DNA of 64,000 nucleotides, from assembly GCF_022213955.1 (NCBI RefSeq), contig NZ_JAKNTW010000007.1, positions 124,001-188,000 of the forward strand, in the 5' to 3' direction. The stretch comes from Dolomitihabitans soli. Its GTDB lineage: Bacteria; Actinomycetota; Actinomycetes; Streptosporangiales; Streptosporangiaceae. The position numbers and the translations under genes were made by a program. This document shows positions 34,177 to 42,291 of the stretch, one piece after another; the stretch's first letter is position 1; each line of letters starts with the position of its first letter. Under the pieces are notes generated by a model, which made no database searches, was not told the DNA's origin, and saw only the letters and a list, made by a program, of their open reading frames with translations.

Positions 34177-34446
34177 ATGATCGCAAGGCGGATACTTGCC
34201 GCAGCGGCCACCCTGGTCATGAGCGCCGCCATCGTAGCCGCGGCCGCAGGGACGGCCAACGCCTACAACTTCCCCTTCAACGGCAGGTGCGGCGCCTCCT
34301 GGTACTACGACGGGCCGTCCCAGACGAAGGCCACGTTCTCCCACATAGACAACGGCACCTACTGGTACAAGATCACGTGGGGCGGCCAGCCGCCCGTGCC
34401 CGGTGACCCGCTGCACCAGCACAACTGGGCGGGCTGCCGGAAGTAG
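34177..34446 (+). CDS. Small secreted protein with one disulfide pair
   Basis: 89 residues from ATG 34177, preceded by GGGAGGAAAC (a nearer fit than ATG 34165). Signal peptide 1-29 (IARRILAAAATLVMSAAIVAAAAGTANA). The mature 60 residues (YNFPFNGRCGASWYYDGPSQ ... HNWAGCRK) contain two cysteines and many aromatics. No known family recognised. It resembles in size and style the other small exported proteins in the window. Confidence 0.75.
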   Translation: MIARRILAAAATLVMSAAIVAAAAGTANAYNFPFNGRCGASWYYDGPSQTKATFSHIDNGTYWYKITWGGQPPVPGDPLHQHNWAGCRK

Positions 34447-34886
34447 CCACCGCGAGGCGGGATACGTCCCGGTTCGCCACCTCGGCCTCGCCGTCACCGA
34501 CGACGATCAGACCCGCCGAGACGTGGACACCGTTCGATGCGTTCCGGGACGTACCGCACGCCCCACCGCTCAGAAGCAACGCGAGGCGAGGTCCGTGGTC
34601 GACCCTGTGGCGACCTCAGGGTCGATCAGGTCGCCACAGGGAGCCACCACCGGCGCGCTCGCCGGGTCGAGCACGGTCCGCCCCGACACTCCGGCACATG
34701 GATCACTGGCGTGGGCACAGCCTCCGACGGGGGCGTACGGCCGAGCCCCCCGGGGTGATGCCCACCTTGCTCCGGGTGGTTCCCACGGCGAATACCCCCA
34801 TGTTTACGCGGAAAGCCCGTATGGCCCGGCCCAGCTGGCCATATGATCATTTTCGGCTGCCCGAAACATGAGGAAGGACCCCCTCT
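34447..34886. other. Intergenic stretch, nothing recognised
   Basis: About 440 bases. Open frames here lack ribosome-binding sites and known motifs. A short AT-rich segment near 34840-34870 likely holds the promoter of the following methyltransferase. Confidence 0.4.
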
Positions 34887-35690
34887 GTGCCTGACACGAC
34901 CCACGAGTGGAACAACGGCATCGACACGACCCGGCCCAGCATCGCCAGGGCCTACGACGTCGTCCTCAACGGCAAGGACAATTTCGCGGTCGACCGCGCC
35001 TTCGTCCAGGAGATCGTGAAGGTCGTTCCCGAGATCTACGATGTCGCGACCTACAACCGGGCGATCTTGGGCAGAGCCGTACGTTTCCTGATCGACGAGG
35101 GCATCACCCAGTTCATCGACCTTGGTTCGGGCTTGCCGACCGTGGAGAACACTCACCAGGTCGCACAGCGGGCGAACCCGGACTCCCGAGTCGTCTACGT
35201 CGACAACGACCCGATGGTCCTGGCTCACGGACGGGCGCTGCTCGGGGCGAACGACCGGACCGCGGTCATCACCTCCGACCTGCGCGACCCTGCCGCGATT
35301 CTGGCCGACCCGGCCGTCAAGCAGCTCATCGACTTCGGACGGCCGGTGGGCGTGCTGCTGGTCGGCATCCTGCACCACCTGCATGACAATGAAGACCCCC
35401 GTGGAATCGTCGAGGGCTACATGGCGGCGGTCCCGCCGGGCAGCCACCTCTTCATCACCCACTTCTGTGGCGCCACCCAGGACGCGCGCGACGCGGAGCG
35501 GAAGTTCCTCGCGCTGCTCGGCACCGGCCGGTTCCGCTCGCAGAAGGAGATCACCGGCTTCTTCGACGGATTCGAACTGCTGGAACCGGGAGTCGTCCCG
35601 CTCCCCCACTGGCGGCCCGACGGCGCGGTCCCGGACACCCTGACCGTGGGTCAGCGGCTCATGTACGGCGGGCTGGCACGAAAGGCATAG
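34887..35690 (+). CDS. SAM-dependent methyltransferase, PF04672 (DUF574) type
   Basis: 267 residues of the actinobacteria-specific SAM-dependent methyltransferase family. Seen: the opening TTRPSIARAYDVVLNGKDNFAVDR, SAM-binding ITQFIDLGSGLPTVENTHQVAQRANPDSRVVYVDNDPMVL, the VGVLLVGILHHLHDNEDP motif and the C-terminal TGFFDGFELLEPGVVPLPHWRP. These genes often sit beside helix-turn-helix/DUF397 pairs and their substrates are unknown; no such pair is next to this one. GTG start with AGGAAGGA about 9 bases upstream. Confidence 0.92.
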   Translation: MPDTTHEWNNGIDTTRPSIARAYDVVLNGKDNFAVDRAFVQEIVKVVPEIYDVATYNRAILGRAVRFLIDEGITQFIDLGSGLPTVENTHQVAQRANPDSRVVYVDNDPMVLAHGRALLGANDRTAVITSDLRDPAAILADPAVKQLIDFGRPVGVLLVGILHHLHDNEDPRGIVEGYMAAVPPGSHLFITHFCGATQDARDAERKFLALLGTGRFRSQKEITGFFDGFELLEPGVVPLPHWRPDGAVPDTLTVGQRLMYGGLARKA

Positions 35691-35743
35691 TCCCCTTGGC
35701 GGACCCGACGGACCCGGCGGACCGGCGATCAGGGGCAGGGCGG

Positions 35744-35789
35744 GCCCGACGCGAAACCCTCGCGTCGGCCCGACGCGAAACCCTCGCGT
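35744..35789. terminator. Tandem 24-base repeat forming two stem-loops
   Basis: Two head-to-tail copies of a 24-base unit (35744-35767 and 35768-35789). Each unit contains CGACGCGA-AACCC-TCGCGTCG, an 8-base stem with 5-base loop; the second copy is imperfect at its end. It lies between the convergent methyltransferase and VOC genes and probably acts as a double terminator. Confidence 0.55.
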
Positions 35790-35952
35790 GCGCCGGGACC
35801 GAACCCGGCGTGGCGCTGGCGGGGAAGCCGCCCGTGGCGGTGACCGCCGCAAACGGATGCCGCGACCGGCTCGCCCGCCTCGATGCCCCCGCCGGACCAC
35901 CGCCGCCACCGCATCTCCGGGCCAGAAACCGGGAAGGGCGGGTTCACCTGCC

Positions 35953-36879
35953 TCAGCTCGTCGCGTGGTGCGCGCCGGTCATCAGCGCCGCCAGGTCCTC
36001 GGGGGCGAGGAAGGACGGCGGAGGCGGCGGTCCCCAGTTGAACAACCCCTTGGCGCCTTCCAGGACCTCCGGGGTCCACAGACTGTCCTCGGGGATGCAG
36101 TCGAGGTCGGCGTAGTATTCAGTGAAGTTGCCCGCCGGGTCCTTCAGGTACCAGAAGAAGTTCGAACCGGCGTGGTGACGGCCGAGCCCCCATACATGGC
36201 GTTCGGGCCGGCCGTCCAGCATCGCGCCGGCGCCCCGCCCGACCTCGTCGATGTCGTCGACCTGCCACGAGGTGTGGTGCAGGTACGCGACCGGCGCCGC
36301 CAGGACGAGCAGGTTGTGGTGGTCGGTCGAGCAGCGCAGGAAGACCCCGGCGTCCTTGATCAGGTCGCTGGTCTTGAACCCCAGACCGTCGCGGAAGAAG
36401 GCGGTGGTGACGGCGAAGTCGGGCGTGCCGACGACGACGTGGCCGAGCTTGCGGGGCCGTACCGGCCCGGAGCGCAGGACGGCGGCGGCGCGGGCGTCGA
36501 TCCGCTCGTCGCGCCCGGGACCGTTGCAGGGGGCGGTCGGCGCCGGCTCCTGGACGACCCGGGGAGCGACCTCCAGGACGGCGCGGACGCCGGTCGCCTT
36601 CTCGCAGGCGGTCAGCGCGGTGCCGGTGTTCTCGGCGGCGATGTCCTGGCGGTGCAGCCGGGATGCGGCGGCGGCGAGGTCGTCGGGGGTGTCGACGCCG
36701 ATCCGCACCTCGACCAGCCGGCGGGTGGCGGCCGGGACGATCCGCAGTTGGCGTCCCCCGTCGCGGGTGCTGAGCCATCCGTCCGCCTCGGGACGCAGAC
36801 CGAACTCGGTGTAGTAGGACGCCGTCTCGGCGACGTCCGGGACTCCCATGGTGACGGAGACAAGGCGATGTAGTGACAT
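35953..36879 (-). CDS. VOC-superfamily extradiol dioxygenase-like protein
   Basis: 308 residues with two vicinal-oxygen-chelate modules, the size and layout of catechol 2,3-dioxygenase/2,3-dihydroxybiphenyl 1,2-dioxygenase. In the C-terminal module all three iron ligands are visible: His in KLGHVVVGTPDF, His in AYLHHTSWQVDD and Glu in GNFTEYYAD. The N-terminal module (MSLHRLVSVTMGVPDVAETASYYTEFGL) is the non-catalytic copy. ATG 36879 is chosen for GAGGA eight bases upstream. A role in aromatic ring cleavage is likely but no other meta-pathway gene is adjacent. Confidence 0.9.
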   Translation of the reverse strand: MSLHRLVSVTMGVPDVAETASYYTEFGLRPEADGWLSTRDGGRQLRIVPAATRRLVEVRIGVDTPDDLAAAASRLHRQDIAAENTGTALTACEKATGVRAVLEVAPRVVQEPAPTAPCNGPGRDERIDARAAAVLRSGPVRPRKLGHVVVGTPDFAVTTAFFRDGLGFKTSDLIKDAGVFLRCSTDHHNLLVLAAPVAYLHHTSWQVDDIDEVGRGAGAMLDGRPERHVWGLGRHHAGSNFFWYLKDPAGNFTEYYADLDCIPEDSLWTPEVLEGAKGLFNWGPPPPPSFLAPEDLAALMTGAHHATS

Positions 36880-37164
36880 GTCTGGATTCCTCGGTGGGAA
36901 CTGGAGCCGAAGGATGGGATGGAGGACGTGGTGCCGGAACGGCTCAGCCGGTGAGCGGTCCGGGGGTCCCGGCCGCGGCGACTCGCTCGCGGGACAGCCA
37001 TGGATCACTCCTCGCCTGATTGCCGGACCCCTCCCAAGTTAGGCAGCGCGCCGGGGATATGGCAGTGGCGATTTCGTCAATGGACCACATGTGAGGTCCC
37101 GAAGCCCAGCAAACCACCGGAGTGCCGTGGCGGGCTCCGGCCCCGGGACGTCCATCCCACCGCC

Positions 37165-37235
37165 ATCGCCAACGAGGTGTTTTGCCCCTCCGTTGGGACC
37201 GACCAGGCCGAAGAACGACCCGCTCGGCACCCCAA
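37165..37235 (-). pseudogene. ABC-transporter ATPase scrap
   Basis: Minus-strand translation contains GVPSGSFFGLVGPNGGAKHLV, which matches the strand and Walker A loop of ABC ATPases (PxGxFFGLVGPNGAGKTTLV) with the lysine/threonine end garbled. Nothing else of the domain is present. The 540-base gap between the VOC and DHA2 genes otherwise holds no gene I trust. Confidence 0.35.
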
Positions 37236-37421
37236 AGGTCGGTCCCATCCTCCTCCCCGGCGCCCGGAATCTGGACGCCCACCATCCCGGATACGCGATC
37301 AGCCTCGATCCGCGTCGGACTCTCGTCGGCCACCACGCGGACGAAGAAGCCCGTCGCCACATGGACGAAGGGCTCCCCCGCGCCCGATGCGTTTCCGTCC
37401 GTTGCAGGAAGAGGGGAGCCG

Positions 37422-38912
37422 TCACACGTCGTCGGCCGGCGCGACCGTGGTCTCGCGGAGGGGCCGGGCGGGGGTCCGGTACGGCCGGCGCCGGCCGAGG
37501 GCGAGGCCGGCGACCAGGACGCCGAGGAGGGTCACGCCGGCGGCCATGTAGTACGCCGTGCTCAGGCCCTGGGTGAGTTCCCGCCGCAACGCGTCGCCGT
37601 TCAGACCGCCGATTCCGGCGTTGGCGATGGCCACCATCAGGGCGGTGCCGATCGCCAGCCCGGTCTGGTGGGTCACGGACGCCATCCCGGAGGCGACGCC
37701 CTGCTCGGCCGCCGCGACGCCGTTTCCGGCGGCGATCCACATCGAGGTCCAGACGATGCCCATCCCGAAACCGGTCACCATGATGCCGGGCAACACGACG
37801 ATGAACGGGGTGTCCGGGGAAACGGCGAGGGCCAGCAGGACCAGGCCGGCCGTACCGATCAGCAGGCCGATGGACAGGGCGGTCCGCATGCCCGCACGGG
37901 TGACCAGGCGCTCGGCGACCTTGGTGCCGACGATGTTGAGCAGTGTCAGCGGCAGGTACGCCAGGCCCGTCCGCAGGGGGTCGTAGCCGAGGATGTCCTG
38001 GAGGTAGACGGTGAGCAGGTAGTAGTGGGCGCCGAGGCCGGCCCCGAACACCGCCGTGATCGCCATGGCCGCGACCAGGCTGGAGTTGGCGAACATCCGC
38101 AGGGGCATGAGCGGGTCCCGGCTACGGGATTCGATCACCGCGAACAGCACGAGCAGCGCGACGCCGAGGCCGAAGGCGGTCAGAATGGGCGCGGAGGTCC
38201 ATCCCCACTCGGGACCTTGCGCGAACACGAAGACCAGCAGCGTGATTCCGGCCGTCGCGGTCAGCGCACCGGGAAGATCGAAGCGGCGTCCCGGTACGGC
38301 GGCGCCCGCTCGGGCCCCGTCGGCGGGAAGGAGGGGGAAAGCCGCCAGCAGGGCGACGCAGGCGAGCAGCACGAAGATGTAGAAGGTCGACTCCCAGCCG
38401 AAGACCTCGGTGAGCACCCCGCCGAGCAGCGCGCCCCCGGCGAGACCGCTGCCTCCCATGGCGGCCCACACCGCGAGCGCACGGTTGCGCTCAGGCCCTT
38501 CGGCGAAGGTGGTGCCGATCAGGGACAGCGTGGCGGGGAACAGCAGCGCCGCGCCCAATCCCTGTACGGCACGCACCGCGACCAGCAGTCCTGGGCTCTC
38601 GGCCAGCCCGCCGACCAGCGAGGAGACGGCGTACAGGACGAGGGCGAGGATGAACATCCGACGCCGCCCCAGCAGGTCGGCGGCCCGCCCGCCCAGCAAC
38701 ATGAAGCCGCCGAGCGCGACCGCGTACGCACTGACCACCCACTGCAGGGTCTGGCCGGAGAAGTCCAGGTCCTGCCCGATCTCGGGCAGCGCCACGTACA
38801 CGATGTTGTAGTCGACGGCGATGATGAACTGGGCGAATGCCAGCAGGGCCAGGATCCACCCCAGGCGACGAGGCCGATGCGGCATGTTCGCGGACGACGC
38901 TGGGATGGACAT
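37422..38912 (-). CDS. MFS drug-efflux transporter, DHA2 (14-TMS) family
   Basis: 496-residue proton-driven exporter of the EmrB/QacA type with about fourteen helices. Motifs: first-helix AFAQFIIAVDYNIVYVALPEIGQDL, motif A GGRAADLLGRRRMFILAL, motif C in VRAVQGLGAALLFPATLSLIGTTF. ATG 38912 follows GGGGAG. It is divergent from a MerR-type regulator, and its promoter has a long 20-base spacer of the kind MerR proteins activate, so it is probably induced by a toxic compound that the pump exports. Confidence 0.93.
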   Translation of the reverse strand: MSIPASSANMPHRPRRLGWILALLAFAQFIIAVDYNIVYVALPEIGQDLDFSGQTLQWVVSAYAVALGGFMLLGGRAADLLGRRRMFILALVLYAVSSLVGGLAESPGLLVAVRAVQGLGAALLFPATLSLIGTTFAEGPERNRALAVWAAMGGSGLAGGALLGGVLTEVFGWESTFYIFVLLACVALLAAFPLLPADGARAGAAVPGRRFDLPGALTATAGITLLVFVFAQGPEWGWTSAPILTAFGLGVALLVLFAVIESRSRDPLMPLRMFANSSLVAAMAITAVFGAGLGAHYYLLTVYLQDILGYDPLRTGLAYLPLTLLNIVGTKVAERLVTRAGMRTALSIGLLIGTAGLVLLALAVSPDTPFIVVLPGIMVTGFGMGIVWTSMWIAAGNGVAAAEQGVASGMASVTHQTGLAIGTALMVAIANAGIGGLNGDALRRELTQGLSTAYYMAAGVTLLGVLVAGLALGRRRPYRTPARPLRETTVAPADDV

Positions 38913-38967
38913 GAGCTCCCCGGGGCATGTCGGTGAATCGTCGAGGTGACGGGTTCGTCATGCCGGT

Positions 38968-38999
38968 ACGGTAGGAGTTGCCATCAATGTCAGGTTCAA
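38968..38999 (-). promoter_or_regulatory. MerR-type long-spacer promoter for the DHA2 pump
   Basis: On the minus strand TTGAAC (38994-38999) is separated from TACCGT (38968-38973) by 20 bases. The spacer CTGACATTGATGGCAACTCC holds an imperfect dyad around GACATTGATGgC. Over-long spacers are the classic feature of promoters activated by MerR-family proteins that untwist DNA. Confidence 0.6.
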
Positions 39000-39026
39000 G
39001 TCCTGGGTGGGCATACGAGGTGGGAA

Positions 39027-39434
39027 ATGCGAATCGGTGAACTGGCTCAGCGCACCGGAGTGAGCGAGCGTTCGCTGCGTTACTACGAGCAGCAGGGGCT
39101 GCTGACGGCCGAGCGCACGGCCGGCGGCCATCGTGACTACCGCGACGGCGCGGTCGACCGGGTCATCCGCATCCAGGAACTCTTCGCGGCGGGGCTCTCC
39201 AGCTCGAAGATCGCGCGGCTGCTGCCCTGCATGCGAGACGCCGACGGCGGCCCGTCCGAGCTCGCCACCCCGCGGCTGGTCACCGAGCTCGCCACGGAAC
39301 GGGATCGCATCAGCCGCATGATGACCGACCTCATCCGCTCCCGGGACGTCCTGGACGAAGTGATCGACGCGGCATCGGGCGACAGTGGGCAGACCGCCCG
39401 CCACCTCGAAGATCGTCAGCCGCGAGCGCGGTAG
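39027..39434 (+). CDS. MerR family transcriptional regulator
   Basis: 135 residues; ATG 39027 follows GAGGTGGGAA. The MerR winged helix is complete: MRIGELAQRTGVSERSLRYYEQQGLLTAERTAGGHRDYRDGAVDRVIRIQELFAAGLSSSKIARLLPC, then a dimerising coiled-coil (ELATERDRISRMMTDLIRSRDVLDEVIDAA) and a short polar tail with no large effector domain. Cys at the end of the HTH region is single. It is divergent from the DHA2 pump and very likely activates it. Confidence 0.93.
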   Translation: MRIGELAQRTGVSERSLRYYEQQGLLTAERTAGGHRDYRDGAVDRVIRIQELFAAGLSSSKIARLLPCMRDADGGPSELATPRLVTELATERDRISRMMTDLIRSRDVLDEVIDAASGDSGQTARHLEDRQPRAR

Positions 39435-39443
39435 CCACCGGCC

Positions 39444-39579
39444 GCGCCGCCATCCGGAGCGCGCCGCCATCCGGAGCGCGCCGCCATCCGGAGCGCGCCG
39501 CCATCCGGAGCGCGCCGCCATCCGGAGCGCGCCGCCATCCGGAGCGGGCCTACGCTCGGAGCGAGCCGCCGTCCGGAGC
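39444..39579. repeat. 17-base tandem repeat array (minisatellite)
   Basis: Six identical head-to-tail copies of GCGCCGCCATCCGGAGC (39444-39545) followed by two degenerate copies (to 39579). The array fills the gap between the convergent MerR and isochorismatase genes. Each junction can fold CCGGA/TCCGG into a short stem, so it may terminate transcription. With a period of 17 it is not a coding repeat, and there are no spacers, so it is not CRISPR. Confidence 0.9.
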
Positions 39580-39587
39580 TGCCCTGC

Positions 39588-40100
39588 TCAGAACTCGGTG
39601 AGCAGTTCGTCCACCTTGGTGATCGTGCCAAGCCTCGGAAAGATGTGCTCGACGGCGAATCGGTGCTGGTCCACGCTCAGCCCGGTCATGGCGTCCTCGG
39701 CGAACACCACGTCGTAGCCGTAGTCGGACGCCGTCCGAGCCGTCCCCTCCACCCCCCAGTTCGTCGCGATCCCGGCCACCACGAGGCGGGTGATTCCGCG
39801 CTCCCGCAGCGTCGCGTGCAGCCCGGTCTCGTGGAAGGCGCTGATCGCCCGCTTCACGACCTCCAGGTCACCGTCCTGCGGTTCCATCTCGGGAACGAAG
39901 ACGCTCCCCGCAGGTTGCTCCACCGTGCCCGGCCGCTCGACGCGCACCTGCACGACAAGCGATCCCGCCTTGTGAAACGCCTCTACGAGACGAGTGCACT
40001 GCCGTACGACTTCTGCTCCCGGATACGGCGCGGTGTCCAGCTCGACGATCCGGGGCATCAGGTCGATCACGACAAGGGCGGTCTTCTGCAGATCAGACAT
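39588..40100 (-). CDS. Isochorismatase-fold protein lacking the catalytic cysteine
   Basis: 170 residues of the isochorismatase-like hydrolase superfamily. The acid D13 (ALVVIDLMPRI) and the lysine K83 (LEVVKRAISAF) of the Asp-Lys-Cys triad are present, but the cysteine position reads VAGIATNWGVEGTAR, with Gly116 where nicotinamidase-type enzymes have Cys. EntB and PhzD, which hydrolyse vinyl ethers by acid catalysis, also lack it. So amide or carbamate hydrolysis is unlikely and an isochorismatase-like or non-catalytic role is more probable. Only a weak ATAGGG precedes the ATG. Confidence 0.88.
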   Translation of the reverse strand: MSDLQKTALVVIDLMPRIVELDTAPYPGAEVVRQCTRLVEAFHKAGSLVVQVRVERPGTVEQPAGSVFVPEMEPQDGDLEVVKRAISAFHETGLHATLRERGITRLVVAGIATNWGVEGTARTASDYGYDVVFAEDAMTGLSVDQHRFAVEHIFPRLGTITKVDELLTEF

Positions 40101-40555
40101 GCGGTGACCCTATCCCTTGTCCCATGGGCTCGCTCATCGCCCGGCGATCCGCAGGTCGCGGGGCCCACGCGACGCAGGCCCGCACCAGTATGGTGCGGGC
40201 CTGCGCCGTGCCGGGGCACACCCCGACGCGACGAGTTCCCCGTGACAAGTCCTCGTCGACTGCTGCGAAACTTACCGGTCAGAGCCCCTCCGCGCCTAGA
40301 TCACATTTGCGATGTCCGGCCGCCGTCTGGGCACGAGCACAGTGCCCGGGGAGCGCCGTGCCACCGTGTCACAAGCCCGTCGCCGCCCACGAGACGCCTG
40401 CCACTCCGGGCTCAGACACGCGTGACCTGGTACGGCAGGCGAAGAGGTGTGCGTGGCCGAAGGTCGGTCGCGAGAACGCTCGCAACCTCTGCTGGTGATG
40501 GCGGTGGCGGGCTCACCTGACCGCAACCGGACACCGGCAGCGGGCCGATCCGCCG
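40101..40555. other. Non-coding gap with a strong hairpin (40173-40205)
   Basis: 455 bases without a supported gene. A perfect 15-base stem (40173-40187 with 40191-40205) and a 3-base loop is the only clear element; it probably terminates transcription coming from the molybdopterin-domain gene on the minus strand. Confidence 0.6.
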
Positions 40556-41059
40556 TCACCCTGCCCGCTCCCACAGGCGGTCGACGGCCCACAGGCGGTC
40601 GTCAGCCCAGACGCAGATCTCCGCGACGCGGCTGATGTGCCGCCCACCGCACCGGTCCCCCGGCACCACCAGGTGCGGCGCCAGATCGTCCAGCTCGAAC
40701 CCGTCCATCCAGACCCCCACCAGAGCCCCGACGTTGCCGAACTCCGGATCGATCTCCCCCCACGACAACACGGCGTGATGGCCGTCACGGCCGAGCACCG
40801 ACACCAGGAACCGTAACCGGTCCTTGCGCGCGGCGGGGTCGAAGGCCGGTTCGGCGGAGCGCGCGACATCCACCAGCAGCGGCCCCGCGAACCGGTGCCG
40901 CCGCGTCCCCGTGACGCGGCAGGCGAAGGTCACCTCGACCTCGTGACGCGGCAGCGCCCGCAACTCGTCGACACTGATCACTTTCGGCGCGCTCAGATCC
41001 CCGGCGAGCCGGATCCGCCCGGCAGCCACCGTGGAGACTTCGATGGACGTGTGCGGCAT
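40556..41059 (-). CDS. Molybdopterin-binding-domain protein (sulfite oxidase-like)
   Basis: 167 residues resembling the small stand-alone members of the oxidoreductase molybdopterin-binding family: VISVDELRALPRHEVEVTFACRVTG, RHRFAGPLLVDVARSAEPAFDPA, DGHHAVLSWGEIDPEFGNVGALVGVWMDG, LVVPGDRCGGRHISRVAEICVW. The cysteine that ligates molybdenum in sulfite oxidase aligns near TFACRVTG. Whether it binds cofactor alone is unknown. ATG with GGAGG six bases upstream, in the loop of a small stem; a strong hairpin lies just before it. Confidence 0.82.
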   Translation of the reverse strand: MPHTSIEVSTVAAGRIRLAGDLSAPKVISVDELRALPRHEVEVTFACRVTGTRRHRFAGPLLVDVARSAEPAFDPAARKDRLRFLVSVLGRDGHHAVLSWGEIDPEFGNVGALVGVWMDGFELDDLAPHLVVPGDRCGGRHISRVAEICVWADDRLWAVDRLWERAG

Positions 41060-41076
41060 CCAGGCCTCCTTCGCCT

Positions 41077-41100
41077 GGGCGGCCCCTCGGGGGGCCGCCC
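41077..41100. promoter_or_regulatory. Hairpin directly upstream of the molybdopterin-domain gene
   Basis: Perfect 10-base stem GGGCGGCCCC/GGGGCCGCCC with loop TCGG, ending only 18 bases before the ATG (minus strand). Between it and the start, CCAGGC and GCCTGG can pair and place the ribosome-binding site GAAGGAG in the loop. This may control translation or attenuate transcription. Confidence 0.5.
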
Positions 41101-41412
41101 ATCACATATTGCCCACCGTTTGCCGTTCCACACGCAGAAGCGGCCAAATAGTTAGCACAGTCGTGCATATACGAGGGAAAGCACGACCTATCCCTTGCAT
41201 TCGCCCTTCCGTGATCCTGGCGAAGGTGTCGGCATGCACAGCCGGGCCGGCGTGGATCGTCACGACGGACGCCGTCCGGCCCGCCAGGTCGAACCACAAG
41301 GAGATCAGGGCTTCGGCCGAACGCGGCGCGCCTGGCCGGGACCGTTCTCCCTCCGCTCGGACCGGCCGCAGAAGTCCGCCGAGGTCGGCGCTCGCATCGG
41401 CGCGGTCACCGC
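41101..41412. other. Intergenic region, no gene recognised
   Basis: No supported coding sequence. It should contain the promoter of the minus-strand molybdopterin-domain gene; an AT-rich patch lies at 41140-41160. Confidence 0.4.
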
Positions 41413-41455
41413 GCAGAAGGCTGAGGCGGCCCTCGGTTGGGCCCGCCTCAGCCTT
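41413..41455 (-). terminator. Terminator after the PEP-mutase-like gene
   Basis: Perfect 15-base stem (41413-41427 with 41441-41455) around a 13-base loop, about 60 bases past the stop of the PEP-mutase-like gene. Confidence 0.8.
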
Positions 41456-41517
41456 CTTGCGCCGGTTCTCCGACGAACCCCGCCTGGCCACGACATGCGA
41501 CCGGGTCGCACCCGGGG

Positions 41518-42291
41518 TCAGGACCCGTACGGGTCCTCGTGGGCGAGGATCCGCCCTGCCATCCTCTTCACGGCGTCGAGCGCGGTGATGTACGGCATGG
41601 GCCCGAAGGAGACACGGGCGACTCCCAGTTCGGCCAACCGGCCGAGGCTCGGCCCGCCGGGAAGGCAGTTCGCGTTGATCGGACCGGCCAGCCCTGAGAC
41701 GAGCGCGGAGATCGCGTCCTCGGAGGCGACCATGATCGGATAAATGCAGTCGGCGCCCGCCTCCAGGTAGCGCGTTCCGCGCTCAAGGGCTTCGTCGAGC
41801 ACGTCGGCGGGCTGCGCTCCGCCGGTGAACACGTCGACCCGGGCGTTGATCACCAGGTCGACGCCGGCCTCCGTCGCCGCACTTCGCACGTCGGCGATGC
41901 GTTTGGCCTGGTCGCCGACGCTGACCAGGCCTTTCCCCCCGATGGCGCTGTCCTCTAGGTTGCATCCGGCCGCACCGATGGCGATCAGCCGTTCGACGAG
42001 GTCTCCCGCGGGCAGGCCGTACCCCGCCTCGGCGTCCACGGTGACCGGCACCTGTACGGCGCGGATGACACGGCCCGCGGCGGCCAGCATCTCGTCGACC
42101 GGCGCGCCCTCGTGGTCCGGGTAGCCGAGCATCGCGGCGATCGAGGCGCTGGCCGTGGCGAGCGCGGGGTACCCGGCCTCCACGACGACGGTCGCGGTCC
42201 CGGCGTCCCAGACGTTGGGCAGGAGCAGCGGCGTGCCGGGCGTGTGAAGGTCACGGAGCCGGGTCGCCAGGTCGTTCAGTTCGGAGGTCAA
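41518..42291 (-). CDS. Isocitrate lyase/PEP mutase superfamily protein
   Basis: 257-residue TIM-barrel protein of the ICL/PEPM superfamily: PLLLPNVWDAGTATVVVEAGYPALATASASIAAMLGYPD, VTVDAEAGYGLPAGDL (metal-binding Asp-Glu), AAGCNLEDSAIGGKGLVSV and LVINARVDVFTGGA. The usual KKCGH-type loop of isocitrate lyase is absent, so a carbon-phosphorus mutase, oxaloacetase-like or 2,3-dimethylmalate-lyase-like role is possible; no phosphonate genes are adjacent. Start is TTG at 42291, chosen because GAGGAG sits 5 bases upstream and no ATG/GTG fits. A strong terminator follows. Confidence 0.9.
   Translation of the reverse strand: MTSELNDLATRLRDLHTPGTPLLLPNVWDAGTATVVVEAGYPALATASASIAAMLGYPDHEGAPVDEMLAAAGRVIRAVQVPVTVDAEAGYGLPAGDLVERLIAIGAAGCNLEDSAIGGKGLVSVGDQAKRIADVRSAATEAGVDLVINARVDVFTGGAQPADVLDEALERGTRYLEAGADCIYPIMVASEDAISALVSGLAGPINANCLPGGPSLGRLAELGVARVSFGPMPYITALDAVKRMAGRILAHEDPYGS

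Noticed and set aside
33852-34406. 184-codon plus-strand ORF overlapping the end of the glycine-rich protein gene
   Set aside because: No ribosome-binding site, and it overlaps in another frame a small secreted protein with a strong start and signal peptide.
34403-34846. 147-codon plus-strand ORF before the PF04672 methyltransferase
   Set aside because: No motif, no ribosome-binding site, low-complexity Arg/Pro/Thr-rich translation.
36944-37360. 138-codon minus-strand ORF between the VOC and DHA2 genes
   Set aside because: Only its first 50 codons look coding-like, and the homology to an ABC ATPase loop is in another frame; treated as decayed DNA.
39444-39579. Regularly spaced repeats considered as a CRISPR array
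   Set aside because: Copies are directly adjacent with no unique spacers, and no cas gene is near.
40124-40498. Plus-strand ORF in the gap beyond the isochorismatase gene
   Set aside because: It runs through a perfect 15-bp hairpin and has no ribosome-binding site or known domain.
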